Below the pieces are notes generated by a model. It saw only the letters and a program-made list of their open reading frames with translations. It made no database searches and was not told the origin of the DNA. A program made the translations under genes and the position numbers. This document shows positions 24,814-37,372 of a stretch of DNA of 64,000 bases, piece after piece. This DNA comes from Ostrinia nubilalis (taxonomy: Eukaryota; Arthropoda; Insecta; Lepidoptera; Crambidae): positions 1,178,001-1,242,000 of the forward strand of contig NC_087104.1 in assembly GCF_963855985.1 (NCBI RefSeq), written 5' to 3'. Positions within the stretch are counted from its first letter, which is position 1; the number at the start of each line of letters is the position of its first letter.

Positions 24814-25594
24814 TAAGTACGAGTATGTTAAATCTGTGACAGCGGGAAGTAAAGTGATATGAGTTAGGTATTTTTGGATATTTCATATTATGGGAAAACC
24901 TGCACAATATTCCTTGTCTTTTAGAAAAAGGTACTTTTACTACCGTGGAATTTATAATTTGATTTTTAAACTTGTGATCTTTGTTGGGGCGTCTAGATAG
25001 ATAGGTTTTTGTTTAAGTCTGTTAATGGTCTAACCATAGGTACTTAAAGCAAATTGACCTTGAAAGAAATATCATCAAACTAGTTACAAGCTTGGTTGAT
25101 AAGATAAATAATAATGTTTACATAAGCAACTGCACTCAGGAGGATTTGATGAGTGCTGCTGACAACGCCACTCTTGTGGCGGAGTTTTGGGTTGACACTG
25201 TGTAGGTTTGTTGTCGACACGAAAAGAAGAAAAAGATAAGTAATTTAGCCATTATGACTAAATTATGACGAATGTATACTGTAGAGGCAATGAAGACTGT
25301 CGTGCACTGAACTCTACAATCTTTTTAATCTTAATTATTCAGGTTTAAAACGCAAAATAATTGTATACAAGTTACGATTTAACGCTTTAACTGACGATTG
25401 TTAGAAGAATTTTGGCTTAAAGGATCGCGTTGGTTTGACTGAACCTTTAAAAACCTGGGAAAACTAAAAATATAATAATGGCGATGATAGTTTCCACTTA
25501 TCTTTTCCATTTTACCTTAATTTCTCTGTTAAGGAAGCACCTTTTAAAATCGTTAAGGAAAAAGTGTTGCTGGACGGGAAAAGTCTGAATTAAG

Positions 25595-25700
25595 CTAAGA
25601 CCATCTAACTTCAACCGTAACTATAACCCAGTATTTTTTGTATGGAGTTTGACGACAGATTTTTAACGTTTATTTTAGTTAAAGTAAGATGGTGCTATCC
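25595..25700. repeat. Short MITE (CATCTAAC...GATGGTGC), copy 1
   Basis: Contains TTTTTTGTATGGAGTTTGAC and AAAGTAAGATGGTGC. Copies at 37206-37330 and 45350-45445 share the core. Confidence 0.55.
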
Positions 25701-25983
25701 AGCCTAAGAAACTTAGGGTCCAAGTAACTAGTTTTGATAATTGTGATTGCATTAAAACAGCAAGTGTCTAAATGTTTATTGTTTAATAAAGAAACGAGAC
25801 ACAAATGACAAAGAAAATGTTAAATTAAAAGCAAACAAAGTGAACATTTAGTCTGACCCATCCCGGATGCAGATCCATGGGGTTGTCAGAGCGTGTCGCC
25901 ATTGTGTGGTGTTTACCCACGGCTAATGTGGCTAATGGCGGCTATGGCAAGTTCACACTGTGGTGTTTCATTTAATATACTTA

Positions 25984-26134
25984 CACCCGTATTCACCAAC
26001 GATACTTGCTTAAGAGAAGCAGCAAATCGAAAGCACAGCGTTGAATAGAGCTCTTTGATTGGTTCGTATGTCACCCTGTGCGCCCACGCGCACTGTGAGA
26101 CCTCATAGTAATGTTTGTTTTGTGAATACGGGCG
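25984..26134 (+). repeat. 140-150 bp MITE, copy 4
   Basis: Same family; followed 32 bp later by copy 5. Confidence 0.75.
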
Positions 26135-26166
26135 TTGCATAGTTACTAGTACTTGCACGTGACTTT

Positions 26167-26309
26167 CACCCGTATTTACAAACGATGCTTGCTTAAGTGA
26201 AGCAGCAAATTGATCGCACGTCATGTTGAATAGAGCTCTGTGATTGGTTCGTGGGTCATCCTGTGCGTCTACGCGCACTGTGAGACTTCATACTAATATT
26301 TGTGAATGC
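26167..26309 (+). repeat. 140-150 bp MITE, copy 5
   Basis: CACCCGTATTTACAAACG to ATTTGTGAATGC; diverged right end. Confidence 0.7.
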
Positions 26310-27299
26310 TAGGTCTTGTTTTTAGCACGTGACTTTGCGTAGATTTTGATACAAAAAGTAGCCTTAATGAAGCGTGATTTAGATAAGTTTTGCAGTGTAC
26401 CTCTACCTACGTCCTAAAATATTGACAAATCTAATCCTGATACCTTATTGCACTCGGCTTTCCCCCTGAAATTCAGCAACCAATCACTGTGGTTTTAATA
26501 GGTGCTATAAATTAATGTAAATGGTATACCTATCTTGTCCAGTCACACTTTTATTGATTGCACACTCTCATTAAAATTCATTGTTTGTGATATTTTATTT
26601 TGCTTAGTTGTGAAGACACCTTTACCCGTCTTCACGGGTAATCAAGATTTTATACATTTTCTTAGATTCTTTATTAGGTATAACTAATATCCTAAAAACA
26701 CCATAATTAATTTTTATATTTAAATACGAGTTAACAAAAACAAAGGAAAACTCAGGTAAGAAAACTTTAGAATAGCGCCATCTAAACGATACGCGTAGAA
26801 CTACTTTTATTGAAGAGCTTTACAATTTCCAGCACCAGTGACGCTTTGGTACCATCCTAGTTTTCATGGTTTCCAACAGATGGCATTTTATTGCAGTTTC
26901 AGTTCAATATCAACAAAAAGCAGAAAAACAAAATTTATATTAGCAACATTATGAAGCAAAAATACTTTTTCCAGATAATTTATAAAATGCCAATAAATTG
27001 AAATATTTAAGGTAATTCTTTTCTATTTTCTTTGCACGGAGTATGAGTGAAAATTCATGCTGGTAGATGCGCGAATGAAAAATGACGTGTGACGTGACGC
27101 GACGATTTATTATTTTATATTGACAACGATTGTCATTAAATCTTAAATTATACAATCTAACAAATAATTTAAATCTAAAAAAGAAGATAACTGGTGAAAT
27201 CTTTATACTTAGATTAATTAAATAATGAAATGCGCAAAATCAAAGATCCAAATTCGAAATTCGAATTTGCTCACGCGCTGCAATGAGGCGTGCTTAGCC
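26310..27299. other. Non-coding stretch
   Basis: AT-rich, no supported gene. GCGCCATCTAAACG (about 26776) and CAGATGGCA (about 26878) look like pieces of old repeats. Confidence 0.4.
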
Positions 27300-28753
27300 T
27301 CAGTATTATTTTTTCACTTGAAATAGTGTCGCGTGTGTGTCACAAAAAAACTATAAATAATTTAAAATATCTAGTTTTGTAGTAAATTGTTCCTAGTTTG
27401 TGTTTGTGCTTGTGAAAATGGTGATGTGCGTATAGTGATGCAGTTAAAACTGAAGGATTCCTGAGCCTGTTAAGGGTATGTGTTTTCGTTTTAACCTAAG
27501 CTTTTAATCTGTTTGATGGAGTGTGAACTTTATCAATTTTACCACGATAGCCACTTACTTACTTCGCATTAAAGAATTTGAATAGCTCTAGTACCTAGGT
27601 ACTCGTTTTTAAAATCTTATAAGTATTACGGATTATAAGGTGCTACAATCGTCCTTCTCATCCTGACTAACAAGTTTCATATTAAAATCAGATCAGTTAT
27701 AAAAAGGCATTTTAGTCATGTTTTTTTATCCTTGCCGCATTTTCCGAGCCACGAGCCGAGTTTTTATCCTGTTCATTTCGGCTTATGTTTTCTTCTTTCA
27801 TAATTCGTGAATAATGTGGATTTATTTAATGAATAGGAATAATAATTTATTTATTTTACACCACAATAATCCATTCTTACATATTAATGTTAGTAACAAA
27901 TGACTTATAAACTAGTTTGTCCATACTATACAATAAGGTTTGGAGTTTAATTATCTATACTTAATATTATAAATGCGAAAGTAACTCTGTCTGTTTTTGT
28001 GGTCTGTCTGTCTGTCTTGCTTTCACGCCTAAACAATTGAACCGATTTTGATGAAATTTGGCAATTAGAGATAGTTTGGGTCCCGAGAAAGGACATAGGA
28101 TAGTTTTTATCCCGGTTTTTGAAACAGGGACACGCGCGATAAAGTTTTTTTGCGGTAGATAAAATTCCACGCGGGCGAAGTCGCGGGCGGAAAGCTAGTT
28201 AATAATAACAGAGTTTGTCACTCTCCGCTACTAAGTATTTTCAGAATGCTATTGTGATCTTTCACTCTTCTTATACCATGTTAACAAATTAAATTAAAGA
28301 GATACCTACATAAGTTAAACCCTAGAACTAGATCGATGTGACGCTGTGCACTTTAATAGATGGATCCGATTGGTTCCTGTCCGGGACGTTTGACTTGCTT
28401 GCCTGACCCAGATGCATTAGGTTATCCCATTTGCTAAAGTTGGCATTGATCAAAAGTTCTTAATCTAAGAAGTTTTGTGTCAGTGCTTTTGTCTTTCAGT
28501 CTATTAGAAAACATGCCGGATAAACATGTAACATAGTTTATAGTATTAATTTATCTGTTTGTTTATACTATGAGAAGTTTACAGTCATTACATACTATTT
28601 TCGTTCTTAGTCCGTTCACATGAAACCAGGGAAGAAAATTTTTTGATAGAATTTTCATCATATTCATTGAATAGGCAATATGCTGTTGACATGTCACGTC
28701 ATAAAAATTAAAACTCTGTGTTTTTTCAGGCAAACATGGTCACACGTATCATG
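27300..28753 (+). promoter_or_regulatory. Possible promoter and 5' exons of a plus-strand gene
   Basis: A CpG-containing stretch with a TCAGTATT initiator-like motif at 27299 is followed by a possible exon ending GTTAAG/GTATGT at about 27477. A second short candidate, TTTTTTCAG then GCAAACATGGTCACACG to ATCATG/GTAAGT, is at 28730-28753. A third, ATTTTAG to AATCATG/GTAAGT, is at 29879-29932. No downstream coding exon is seen, so this is speculative. Confidence 0.25.
27955..28200 (+). mobile_element. Lep1/Helitron-like repeat
   Basis: Starts CTTAATATTATAAATGCG, contains ACCGATTTTGATGAAATTTG and ends GCGGGCGGAAAGCTAGTT, the standard Lepidopteran end. Confidence 0.75.
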
Positions 28754-29142
28754 GTAAGTGAAAATCTCATAATTGGAACCATTCCCATGGATAGCAAATG
28801 ATGATGAACTCTACCATTTCCAACTACCAAACTCGTTTATTGCCTCCATTCATATTCCGAAAACACACCAACTCAAACAATGAAAAACAACAATCAAAAC
28901 ACAAATGAACAGTACGCAAAAACGCGCTAACTCAATTGTTTAATATTGCCACCATTAAAAATTCAGCCAGGGGCACACCTGGCAACACTCCAGCGCTGGG
29001 AACCGGCGTTGGCGCCAAATAAAAATTAATTATTATTGCCCGGTTTTCACTTCTCTTTATTGTATATTTGGTGGAGAATAAAATATGGCTGGATGTTATA
29101 GAAGGACCAGTCTCACTGAGGCGCTTTGATCAGTAAACATAT

Positions 29143-29283
29143 GCCCGTATTCACAAACGATGCTTGCTTAAGTGAAGCAGAAAATCAAACGCACAGCGTT
29201 GAATCGAGCTCTGTGATTGGTTCGTGTGTCGCCCTGTGCGTCCACGCGCACTGTGAGACCTCATAGTAATGTTTGTGAATACA
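29143..29283 (+). repeat. 140-150 bp MITE, copy 6
   Basis: GCCCGTATTCACAAACGATG to AATGTTTGTGAATAC. The overlapping 95-103 residue minus frames are its translation. Confidence 0.75.
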
Positions 29284-29394
29284 AGTGATAGTAGCTTTGA
29301 TGAATTCAGGCAGATATTGTATGGCATCAGCTGAATTGGCAATGGGTAGGGCACATAATACGCAGAACTGACGGCCGATGTGGCAGCAAGGTTG

Positions 29395-29575
29395 GAGGCC
29401 ACGTACTGGAAAACGCAGCGTGTGACGTCCACCGACAAGGTGAACTGACGACCTCATAATGTTAGCAGGAAGGCGCTGGATTCTGGCCGCTACCAACCGG
29501 TCATCATGGAATCATTGGGGGAGGCCTATGTTCAGCAGTGGACGTCTTGTGGCTGAAATGATGATGATGATTGTC
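29395..29575 (+). mobile_element. LINE 3'-end fragment with ATGATGATG tail
   Basis: GGCCACGTACTGGAAAACG to GAGGCCTATGTTCAGCAGTG, then GACGTCTTGTGGCTGAAATG and (ATG)n. Related to 1600-1790. Confidence 0.7.
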
Positions 29576-30067
29576 AGGCGTAATAGAGTCTTGAAATCGA
29601 GGAAAATGCCAGCAAGGGTTATTTACCAATAAATAAGTTATGAACAAGAACCGAAACTTGCGAAGCTTTGTTTATTGATCTTCCAAAGGCCCATCTAAGC
29701 GGCTTTACTTACACGTGTCCGAACTTATTCGAGTAGCATCAGTTTTATTGTGAATATTTTAATAGGTCCTAGTGTGTTTTGAGGCGTAAAAACACAATTT
29801 CATCGCCATTAGCAAAAGACAGAAAAGTAATAACAATCGAGATGACAATATGACATCTGTAGTTGCTAAATTCCTATTTTAGGAGGACTTACTGAAAATT
29901 CGTCGCTGTTAGTTCTTTGAATCATGGTAAGTATGAAACACCCTTAGGCCTTCAAAGCACGAGAGACAGGCATCTCTTAGGTAAGCTCAATTCACCATAT
30001 AGGTAGGTAGATATCTATTTACACCCCTGGGTGAGATTGTTATGACGAGCAATCTAAAATTAGTAGG

Positions 30068-30206
30068 TTACACGAACATTACTATGAGGTCTTACAGTGC
30101 ACGTGGACGCACAGGGTGACACACGAACCAATCACAGAGCTCTATTCAACGCTGTGCGTTCGATTTGCTGCTTCACTTAAGCAAGCATCGTTTGTGAAAA
30201 CGGGCG
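30068..30206 (-). repeat. 140-150 bp MITE, copy 7
   Basis: Inverted copy, ACACGAACATTACTATGAGG to TTTGTGAAAACGGGCG. Confidence 0.75.
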
Positions 30207-30639
30207 TCAGGCTGTGTTGCTAGTCTGATTTCAGTTTTACACACAAACTTAACTTATTTATTTTTTCCAAGTCTCGCTGCATCTTGGCATCTCAGTGAGA
30301 CAAGTCCCTAATAGCATCGCATTCGCATGGCATAATCTTTATGCATGCCTAGTTGCGGAAAAATGGCTGACAAGCATTTTATTGTTATTTACGCAGCGAG
30401 CTGGTTTATTTGCCAAACAATGCTTTGTGAGAAGGAATTAGGATGCCAATTGAATTTTAAAGGCGGATGCATTTTCGGATTTTGTTTTAACGTTCGTGAT
30501 CTCTAAATTTTAATAGCTAGATAGTTTAGAGCCACATCGCTTCGCGTTATTTTTGCTAGAGGATACTGGCAACTGGAACCTTAATTTCGAACTCCTCCTA
30601 TGTTCTTCTGATTAATTTCGTTGCGGGTCCAATGACAGT

Positions 30640-30765
30640 TTAACTTTCCCCCGGGACAAACTTGACCTTCATTGGTTGGGTTTTTGTGGCGGTCAAGCTG
30701 TAGATCCTGGCTACACAGGAGTTGCAGTGGTGGGAACGAGAGGTGGGAATAAGTCCCGTATTTTT
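30640..30765 (+). repeat. Dispersed repeat (GGTTGGGTTT family), copy 2
   Basis: TTTCCCCCGGGACAAAC, GGTTGGGTTTTTGTGG, TGTAGATCCTGGCTACAC and a GTGGGAATAAGTCCCG end. An AGAGGATACTGGCAAC motif occurs on both sides (30557, 30777). Confidence 0.5.
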
Positions 30766-30856
30766 TTATTTTTTTTAGAGGATACTGGCAACGTTCAAGT
30801 TTTGCTATCGTCAACTTTAACTAGTAACTATAGGTTTAACTATAGCTTTACTGCTG

Positions 30857-33041
30857 TACGCCAAGCACGAATGATCAAAGTAGTAGTAACGTAAACGTAT
30901 CGTGTCTACTATACTATAACGCAGTAAAGCGTTAGTAGGCATCACGAAGCACTTTCGTCGTTGTGTAGTAAGTACGATACAATTACGAGAGTGACGTCAT
31001 CCTAACGTAAGTAGGGAATGAACTAATGAACGAATGATACGTTCGGAAATATATTAAAGTGGTCTTATTAACTAAAATTATTCAAATATAATATGATATT
31101 CTAGTGAAATCTTAGAGAAAACAATCAAGAAACAAAATTATGTTCCATATATTTGTAGTAAGGTAAGTAAATGTAATTTTTAATGTTAGTTGATAACATT
31201 TTTAATATATTCTTTTCCATATGTTTTAATTTCTGAACGGTCTACCAGACTGTCAAACACAGTTTGCTTTGGTAAGCAAATTCAAGTTATAGGAACTCTT
31301 TGAGTGTATTCTTTGTTTGAAGCTTAATTTTAATGTAAATTTTAATTTTGATGATGACTAGTAGAGTTCATGGAAAAGTACGTAGATTTGAGATAATGTG
31401 GTTTAATATGTGTGGGCTGTAACGGCGTGATATTTTTAGATGTTATTTTCTAGAAATGGTGACTTATCTAAACCTTCCGGAGGTCCAAGAAGACGCGGAA
31501 GGAATTAGCGGAAAAATTAAACAGTGATGGAACAGGCGACTCTCGATCGGTGGAGAAATAGCGCAAGGTATGCGATCTCGAGTGGTTTAATATTTCAAGT
31601 GTGCGACCTAACTCATTAAGACATTATTTATGGGCATTGCTTTTAAGCCAGTGCCACATACTTATAATTTTTTGTTTAGTTTTAGCTTTAATGAAATGAT
31701 TTGTTCTATTTCTGTTTGTGGTAAAGGTGTGGAGTGATTTAAAAGATAACACTAAAAGAAAGCTGGGTAAAATAAAAAGAGCTGCATGTGGCACTGGTGG
31801 TGGACCGACCTTGAAAACAGGGTCATGCAAATAATTGGAGTGGAGGCAGCTACTGGCACGACGGTGGTGGAAGCTGGCTTTCAGCAGGTCTGCATTAATT
31901 TATTTCAGTGTATTGTAGTTTATTTATCAAAATGTCATTTTACTTTTACACAAGTCTGGCAAGGGATTGCCTTAGGGAAATCCTTAAGCGTGCAAATTTT
32001 ATTCTAACCTATTTTTAATAGATCTAAATATTAAGTTTATATTATTTACGCATAATATTATTACTTGACTATTACATGTACACTTTTAAAAATAATACAG
32101 ACATATTTATTAATTCATATTAATCAAGGTTTATAATTTAAATATTGTTGTAAATATTATTATAGTGTAAACCTTTTTCAGATTGAAGATAGTGGAAAAA
32201 CGCCCAACACCCAGCTAGAAGAAATTATGATACCTGGGTATATAGAAGATAACCAATTGGTAAATAATTATTTACTCTGGATACAACAGCTACAGGTAAA
32301 TTTCATTCTTTTAGTAATTTTACATAGATAACAGACAAAATATTATGAAAAATATGGCAAATCGATGTTAAAATTAAATTAATTAAATCAAGTTGTTAAT
32401 ATGAAATTAAATTACATTACAGAAGCCGATCGGAACACCCCAAGCACCAGTAGCCAATCCACCGTGATGCCGCCCACCTTCAGAGTGAAGAGACCGGTGC
32501 TTCTCCACCTTCTAATTTATCCCGTAATTATTTAATTTAAGCTGTGTGTACAACATTAATGAACAAATAAAGCTACTACATAAATACTAACGTTAGTTTT
32601 AATTTCAAAGAAACAATAAAAATAGTCTTAAAATTACAGCTTTCCAGCCATAAAAGTATTTTTAGATTTTGATTACATGTGTAGCCTATTAATCTCATCA
32701 ACCAACACACTTTTTATCGTCTTCAGCCTCAAAAAACATATTTTTTTCTTCCAACGCAAGTTTTCACACTGAAAAATTTACCGTGACAAAACATTCGTAA
32801 ACTTACGTTAGCCAGCTATCGCCACTTACTATTCTATACGTCAAAAAACGGTTCGTGATCGCAAAGTTAGTATAAACATCATACGATACGTTTACGGTAC
32901 TATTACGTTACTATACAATAGGCATTTGTGCTGCCAAATTTAGTTTGTTTTACGTCCGATAGAGGCGCTCTCAGATTCTCATACAAATTATTTACGTTAA
33001 CGATACTATTACCTTTACGCAAGTTATTCGTGCTTGGCGTA
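30857..33041 (+). mobile_element. PIF/Harbinger-type DNA element, non-autonomous
   Basis: 2,185 bp with ends TACGCCAAGCACGAAT and ATTCGTGCTTGGCGTA and a CTG duplication on both sides; CWG or TWA targets are typical of Harbinger. It carries a broken Myb/SANT gene, the usual second gene of the group, and no DDE transposase that I can see. AATAAA at about 32568 may be its polyadenylation site. Confidence 0.75.
31481..32467 (+). pseudogene. Myb/SANT-like gene of the Harbinger element (broken)
   Basis: Exon 1 (to 31567, donor GTATGC) encodes KKTRKELAEKLNSDG and RSVEKW-type residues, but a TAG stands at 31559-31561 where the family has Trp. Exon 2 (from 31727) encodes VWSDLKDNTKRKLGKIKRAA then GTGGGP, the hallmark of these proteins, followed by a stop. 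Exon 3 (32182-32296) encodes IEDSGKTPNTQLEEI and IPGYIEDNQLVNNYL. A last exon starts at about 32424. In intact elements the protein helps the transposase reach DNA and the nucleus. Confidence 0.65.
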
Positions 33042-33048
33042 CTGAACT

Positions 33049-33838
33049 CTAGCGCTTAACTGAGTCCGTTCGGTGTCTGAGGTATGGAAGCGGAACGGGA
33101 AGGATGACATTGACATATTATGACGTGACAGAGCATACAAATCTGAAGGAGATGAGTCTCGCTGACGTTCGAACGTCACAAAAACGCGGCTGAACCAATT
33201 AAGAACCTAGTAAGTGCAGCGGAGCAAATTTTACAGGAGAGCGAAAAAACGCATTTTCATTTGCCCTGCTAAGATGCTTAAAGATTTGGATAACTTCCGA
33301 TGTTTATATTGAAGATTAGTTACTGAAGTATACTTTATGGAATAAAAGAATATATTTAGTTAAAAATTGCAAGTTTTATGCTCCTTACTAAAACTAAAAA
33401 ATATTTTTTTGACATAAGTGCCTCGTAAAAATCTAAATCAAAATGGAATATGAATCAGTACTCATGTAGTCCCCAGATTTTGATATGGTTATCGAGTGTC
33501 AGCCAACAGAACTCGAAATAATATTTAAATTACAGTAGCATTTTACCTCTAGTAAGTCACATTGAAACTTGTTCATTGTTCATTGTAACTTGCTAGGTTT
33601 TGATAATGGTTTTTGCAGAATTGAATTGGACTTACTAGGTTTTTAGCTACGCGTTTTTCCGGTGTTAAGTGTAATAGAGCGATTTCTGTCTTCACATTCT
33701 GTGGAGACCTTAATTCTAAGGTGATTTAAGACAAAAAACGAAAATCTGCAAAAGTGTCCCTTACTAGGTTTTTAAATGGTTCAGCCGAACGCCTTCTCGT
33801 GCCGCATATCTCAGGCACTGACTCAATTAAGCGCTAGA
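33049..33838. repeat. TIR element (TCTAGCGCTTAA ends), copy 1
   Basis: Left end TCTAGCGCTTAACTGAGTC then GTCTGAGGTATGG; right end CATATCTCAGGCACTGACTC then AATTAAGCGCTAGA, the inverted complement with mismatches. It begins a few bases after the Harbinger element. Copy 2 is at 37328-38669. Confidence 0.65.
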
Positions 33839-34334
33839 CGTGTAGGATCTACAGCTTAGCCGCTGTTTATAAATTCTTTACTTGACTTGTCAATCTAACC
33901 ACACAATCGACCGGTCACCAAATCGATATCAAACCGACAACTATATGTAATCAAGTCGGTTCGGCAAACAGCAATTATTTGCAATGTTTGTCCGTAAACA
34001 GCGTATATTTGACGTGCTCAACTACCAATTTTGGCGGAATTGTACGTTTTAAATGCCGTCTGATTTTAAATAAACAGTCACCGGGCTCATAACCTGCTCA
34101 TTAAATGCAAAATAGTCGAACAGTTTCGCGTTTAACCCTATCACGCTCCCGCGAGACGATACGGGCGGCAGGGCCGGAATAATTTCGGGCAGTGCGCCCC
34201 CGGGACCTGTAGATTGGTGGGGAAATGTCTTAAGACACATTTTTGTTGAGAAATAGCTCCCATTTCATAAAAGATGTCAAAGTGTAGATGTCTAAATTGC
34301 TGTAAAAAGACTGGTTTTAAAATATGTATCTTGA
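33839..34334. other. Non-coding stretch
   Basis: No gene seen. GGCAGGGCCGGAATAA at 34169 and TTAAGCCGGCCCTGGC at about 35054 may be the two ends of an older element that 34335-34790 entered. Confidence 0.4.
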
Positions 34335-34790
34335 AAAGTAATTTTCAACCGACTTCAAAAAAGGAGGAGGTTCTCAATTCGACCCGTATGTTTTTTTTTT
34401 TTTTTTTTTTCTATGTTTGTTACGCGATAACTCCGCCAATTATGAACCGATTTGAACAAATCTTTTTTCGGCGTATAGGTAATACCTCAAGGGTGGTCCC
34501 ATTTAAATTCAATAATAGAAAAAACAACCCCCAAGGGTGGAAAATTGGGGATGAACTTTTTTATACGCAATATCTCCGCCGATTATAAACCAATTTGAAC
34601 GATATTTTTTTTCTTGAATAGGTATTATCAAAAGGGTGGTTTCATGCGAATTTGAAGAAAATATTTCACCCCCAAGGGTGGAAAATTGGGGATGAACTTT
34701 TTTATACGCAATATTTTTAATTTTTAGTTTTTTTTTGTGTTCACGCATATGAAGTCGGTTTTATTTTTTTTAAAAGTTAATTATGAATAA
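34335..34790 (+). repeat. Lepidopteran dispersed repeat (AACCGACTTCAAAAAAGG family)
   Basis: Begins TTTTCAACCGACTTCAAAAA, then GGAGGAGGTTCTCAATTCG, a T run, two tandem blocks with CCCCCAAGGGTGGAAAATTG, and ends GAAGTCGGTTTTATTTTTTT. A partial copy starts at 63925. Confidence 0.75.
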
Positions 34791-35649
34791 TCTAGTAGGT
34801 ATCAAAAAAGTTTAAAAAAGTGAGCTATGATTGAATATTTTATAACTTTAATATGAAGACAGACTATTTCAACTCGCGCAACATTCCAATATTATCTTCT
34901 ATTAATAGAAATATTGAAGATCTTATGGGAATTGATACTGTAGATTCCGATGCTCAGTACTTCAAGCCCGGAATCCAAACGCGAGTATTTTTGAAATTTA
35001 TTTTTTCTTTGATTTCATACGAAAGGATAAGCCCTTGTTTGTAATATTGGCCCTTAAGCCGGCCCTGGCACATTCCTGCAGCCATGAAACAGCGCTTAAT
35101 TTATCTGTAATAAGATTCCCGGCCAGTCCGGGCAGAAAAACGTATTTACATACGTAACTTTATTTAATTTTGCATCGGAGGTAGTGTTAAATGAGCGAAA
35201 ATGTATGAGGCAGTGTAAACACGGTGGGATATTGGCGGAAATTACGTGGAAAATTACTCTTATTTGACTAGTAGTTGAGCTTCTTTCCACGTGTGTAAAT
35301 AGTAGTATTTATACGCCTCAGTATTTGAAAGCAGTACTTTATATTATTATTGTACAGTACCAGAGCAATTAATCGGGATTTTTTTTTTGCTGTGATCATT
35401 TGCAATCAGTCCCAAGACTATGAGCAAATCTGTTCTTTGATGCTGTCATGCGGAGTGGCTTCCCATTGGAAGCATCAACTCATCTGCTGCCCAGATCTAC
35501 TGGCGGTCCTCTAGCTCCAGGATATGATGACGTTTCAGTCGTCTCACATACATCCATGGTAAGTTGGCGAGCAAGTTCGTTAGGATGATGGATTAACCGC
35601 TCTTTGTACTTAGTTGCCAGAATCGGGAAATAGGTTGAGTAAGTTCAAC

Positions 35650-36000
35650 ACCATCATCATCATCATTTCAGCCACAGGACGTCCAATGCTGAACATAGGC
35701 CTCCTCCAATTATTATTATTCCTGCTACCTTTATGGTAGTCGTTCCACCTTGTGGGTGGAGGTTAGGAGTGGAGGAGTAAGATCATCATCATCATCATCA
35801 TCATTTCAGCCACAGGACGTCCACTGCTGAACATAGGCCTCCCCCAATGCTTTCCATGTTGATCGATTGGTAGCGGCCTGCGTCCAGCGCTTCCCTGCTA
35901 CCTTTACGATGTCGTCGGTCCACCTTGTAGGTGGACGTCCCACGCTGCGTTTTCCGGTACGCGGCCTCCATTCCAGAACCTTTCTAAGGAGTAAGATCAG
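35650..36000 (-). mobile_element. Two LINE 3'-end fragments in tandem
   Basis: The longer (36000-35785) encodes VLEWRPRTGKRSVGRPPTRW and TDDIVKVAGKRW, ending YVQQWTSCG, then a (CAT)n tail. A shorter, decayed copy precedes it at 35650-35745. RTE-like by its C-terminal GRPPTRW motif. Confidence 0.75.
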
Positions 36001-37205
36001 TGTTAGGAAACTCAAAGGTTGTTTTTTTTAATTGCGCAGCGCTGCGTAGCACAATTGCTGCACACACTGAATTGCAGCTCACGAGCTCACGTGCCCGGTA
36101 TCAGATATGCGTGTTTGTTGGTCACTAGGGTTGCCTGATGGCTTGACAGTAATTTAATTTTGTATTTTTTTGTGTACAAGAGATTCAGTTTCTGTCACCA
36201 GTATTAGTTGGTATTCAGTTTCTGTCACTATTATTAGATCCTTTTCAATTTTGTTTGTGGCTTCGCCCCATGGAAACTTTTGTTCTAAAAATATTCTAAT
36301 TATAACCTTTTCAATTTTCAAGTTTTATCTAAGTCTGTTTGTGAAAGATGGTACTCCTTCCTACTCCAGTCATCATGGCTGAAATAATTTGCATCCACCT
36401 CACAACATTTTTCGTGGATGTGAACAACAATCATTGATTGAAGTGCAGTAGTAATAGCTGCATTTCCAAAAATATTGGTGTGTGCAAAATCTGACCCAAT
36501 CTTAACTCTCTCCGATTCCTGCAAAAACTGTAATACAAACAGTTCGTCGGGTGCGATTCTAATAGCGCTCTATTGAAGCACCATGCACGATGAATATTTA
36601 CGAGTGCTCGTAAAGCTGACTTCGGCTGGGTTATCTGGTGTTCGTATACTAGATCTTTGAATTAATTATCGGCAACTATGTTCCTTTCTGTGACCAAACA
36701 AAAAGGATCCCATCAAAAACAATAGGTACTTGTCAAAAAAACCAAGTCTCGCAACTCAGTTGTTCTACGGTAAAAAGTTGTGAGATCCATGTAATACCAA
36801 GTCCAGGCCAGGAAATCTTTAACGTTTTACATAAATTATTGACTTGGCCATCGCACTAAATAATTTAATTTACACGTGTTTTCATGCGATGGCCAAGCCT
36901 TGATTCATACACCAAACACTACTTATATTCCAAATTTGAAGCTTCTAGGTCTGCTAGAAGTGCCATTGAGTTTTGATGATCGGTGAGTCAGTCAGTGAGT
37001 CAGTGAGTGACAAAATTAAGTAACTTTGACCCGTTATAATTCTTAAACTACTGGTTCAAATTGAATGAAATTTGAAATATACCGTGTCTTTACAATGCCT
37101 GCATAGCTAATGAAAATTCAGCCTTCTAGTTTTATCCAGAACGAAGTTACAGGCGGTCGAAAATGGCCTGAATTGCTTCGAGAAAAGGATGGTACGGGCC
37201 CCCAG
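36001..37205. other. Stretch without a supported gene
   Basis: A minus-strand open piece at 36512-36321 follows TTTTTGCAG and reads ESERVKIGSDFAHTNIFGNA..., ending in a stop; it resembles a terminal exon but I do not recognise it. 36955-37205 is a dispersed repeat with GATGATCGGTGAGTCAGTCAG, related inversely to 50425-50640. Confidence 0.35.
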
Positions 37206-37330
37206 TTAGGCTGAGTTGCACCACCTAACCTTGACCGTAACTATAACGATAACCGGTGTTTTTTGTATGGAGCTTGACAGATTTTTGAAGTTTATCAAAG
37301 TTAAAGGAAGATGGTGCAACCCGGCCTTAG
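37206..37330. repeat. Short MITE, copy 2
   Basis: GGCTGAGTTGCACCACCTAAC to GGAAGATGGTGCAACCCGGCC, near-palindromic ends around TTTTTTGTATGGAGCTTGAC. Confidence 0.6.
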
Positions 37331-37372
37331 TCAGTGTCTGAGGTATGGGAGCGGAAAGGGAGGGGTGACATT

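Noticed and set aside
25913..26278. 121-residue minus-strand frame
   Set aside because: Translation of two adjacent MITE copies; the same peptide arises at 29185-29496.
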